From: JBBRSC01 sp038245795
GTDB taxonomy: Bacteria; Actinomycetota; Acidimicrobiia; Acidimicrobiales; Microtrichaceae
Direction: 5' to 3'
NCBI GenBank assembly: GCA_038245795.1
Contig: JBBRSC010000215.1
Span: 1 to 5,951 of the forward strand
Length of the DNA stretch: 5,951 nt
Part shown: piece after piece, positions 5,836 to 5,951 of the stretch
Numbering within the stretch: the stretch's first letter is position 1
How the letters are laid out: each line of letters starts with the position of its first letter
Notes under the pieces: generated by a model
Databases searched by the model: none
Seen by the model: only the letters and a program-made list of their open reading frames with translations
Told to the model about the DNA's origin: nothing
Translations under genes and position numbers: made by a program

Positions 5836-5951
5836 TCAGGTCGATCGGAGTCGTTCGATCGCTGACAGGACAGCGCGGAACGATGCCGTGATGATGTTGG
5901 GGTCGGTCCCGACTCCCCAGCGTGTCACCCCGTTCTCGTCGATCGTCTCGA
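5836..5951 (-). CDS. leuA: 2-isopropylmalate synthase, C-terminal end (partial)
   Basis: Only the last 37 residues are in the window; the gene enters from the right edge and stops at 5838-5836. The end reads RWGVGTDPNIITASFRAVLS then AIERLRST. The pattern WGVG.D.NI.TAS..AV.SA closes the C-terminal allosteric (leucine-sensing, dimerisation) domain of long-type 2-isopropylmalate synthases, which condense acetyl-CoA with 2-oxoisovalerate in the first step of leucine biosynthesis. The pattern fits LeuA better than the related citramalate or homocitrate synthases, but with only 37 residues this is a family-level reading. It is convergent with the HD gene. Confidence 0.78.
   Translation of the reverse strand, partial: ETIDENGVTRWGVGTDPNIITASFRAVLSAIERLRST

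Overview
The window looks like chromosomal DNA from a high-GC Gram-positive bacterium (Actinomycetota, perhaps Acidimicrobiia). This rests on the high GC content, an F420-type luciferase-like oxidoreductase of a mainly actinobacterial family, a probable leaderless GTG start, and a 2-isopropylmalate synthase tail of the actinobacterial type. The lineage is inferred from gene content and style; no rRNA or other phylogenetic marker is present.

Layout. Positions 1-2065 (+) hold two adjacent paralogous genes for secreted RCC1-repeat beta-propellers. The first is cut by the window edge, with five repeats visible. The second is complete, with an N-terminal export signal, a short cysteine-containing segment, a Ser/Thr/Pro linker and seven repeats. 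Converging on them from the minus strand is a left-handed beta-helix (hexapeptide) acyltransferase (2090-2752). Divergent from that is a TIGR03560-like F420-dependent oxidoreductase (2825-3730, +). After a short gap with two competing hairpins and a possible promoter come a PLP-dependent sphingosine-1-phosphate-lyase-like enzyme (3830-5224, +) and, 26-32 bases later, an HD-domain protein that keeps a full six-residue dimetal ligand set (about 5251-5817, +). The right edge holds the C-terminal end of leuA on the minus strand (5836-5951), convergent with the HD gene.

How the genes may work together. The two propeller genes probably form one cell-surface or secreted unit. The PLP lyase-like gene and the HD gene are the most plausible metabolic pair: same strand, short gap, and only one promoter candidate in front. 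Both belong to superfamilies that include enzymes acting on small amino-alcohol phosphates or phosphonates, but the substrate cannot be read from the sequence. The acyltransferase, oxidoreductase and leuA look like independent housekeeping or accessory genes. No RNA gene, insertion sequence, CRISPR array, integrase or toxin-antitoxin pair is visible, and no stretch over 300 bases lacks a gene.
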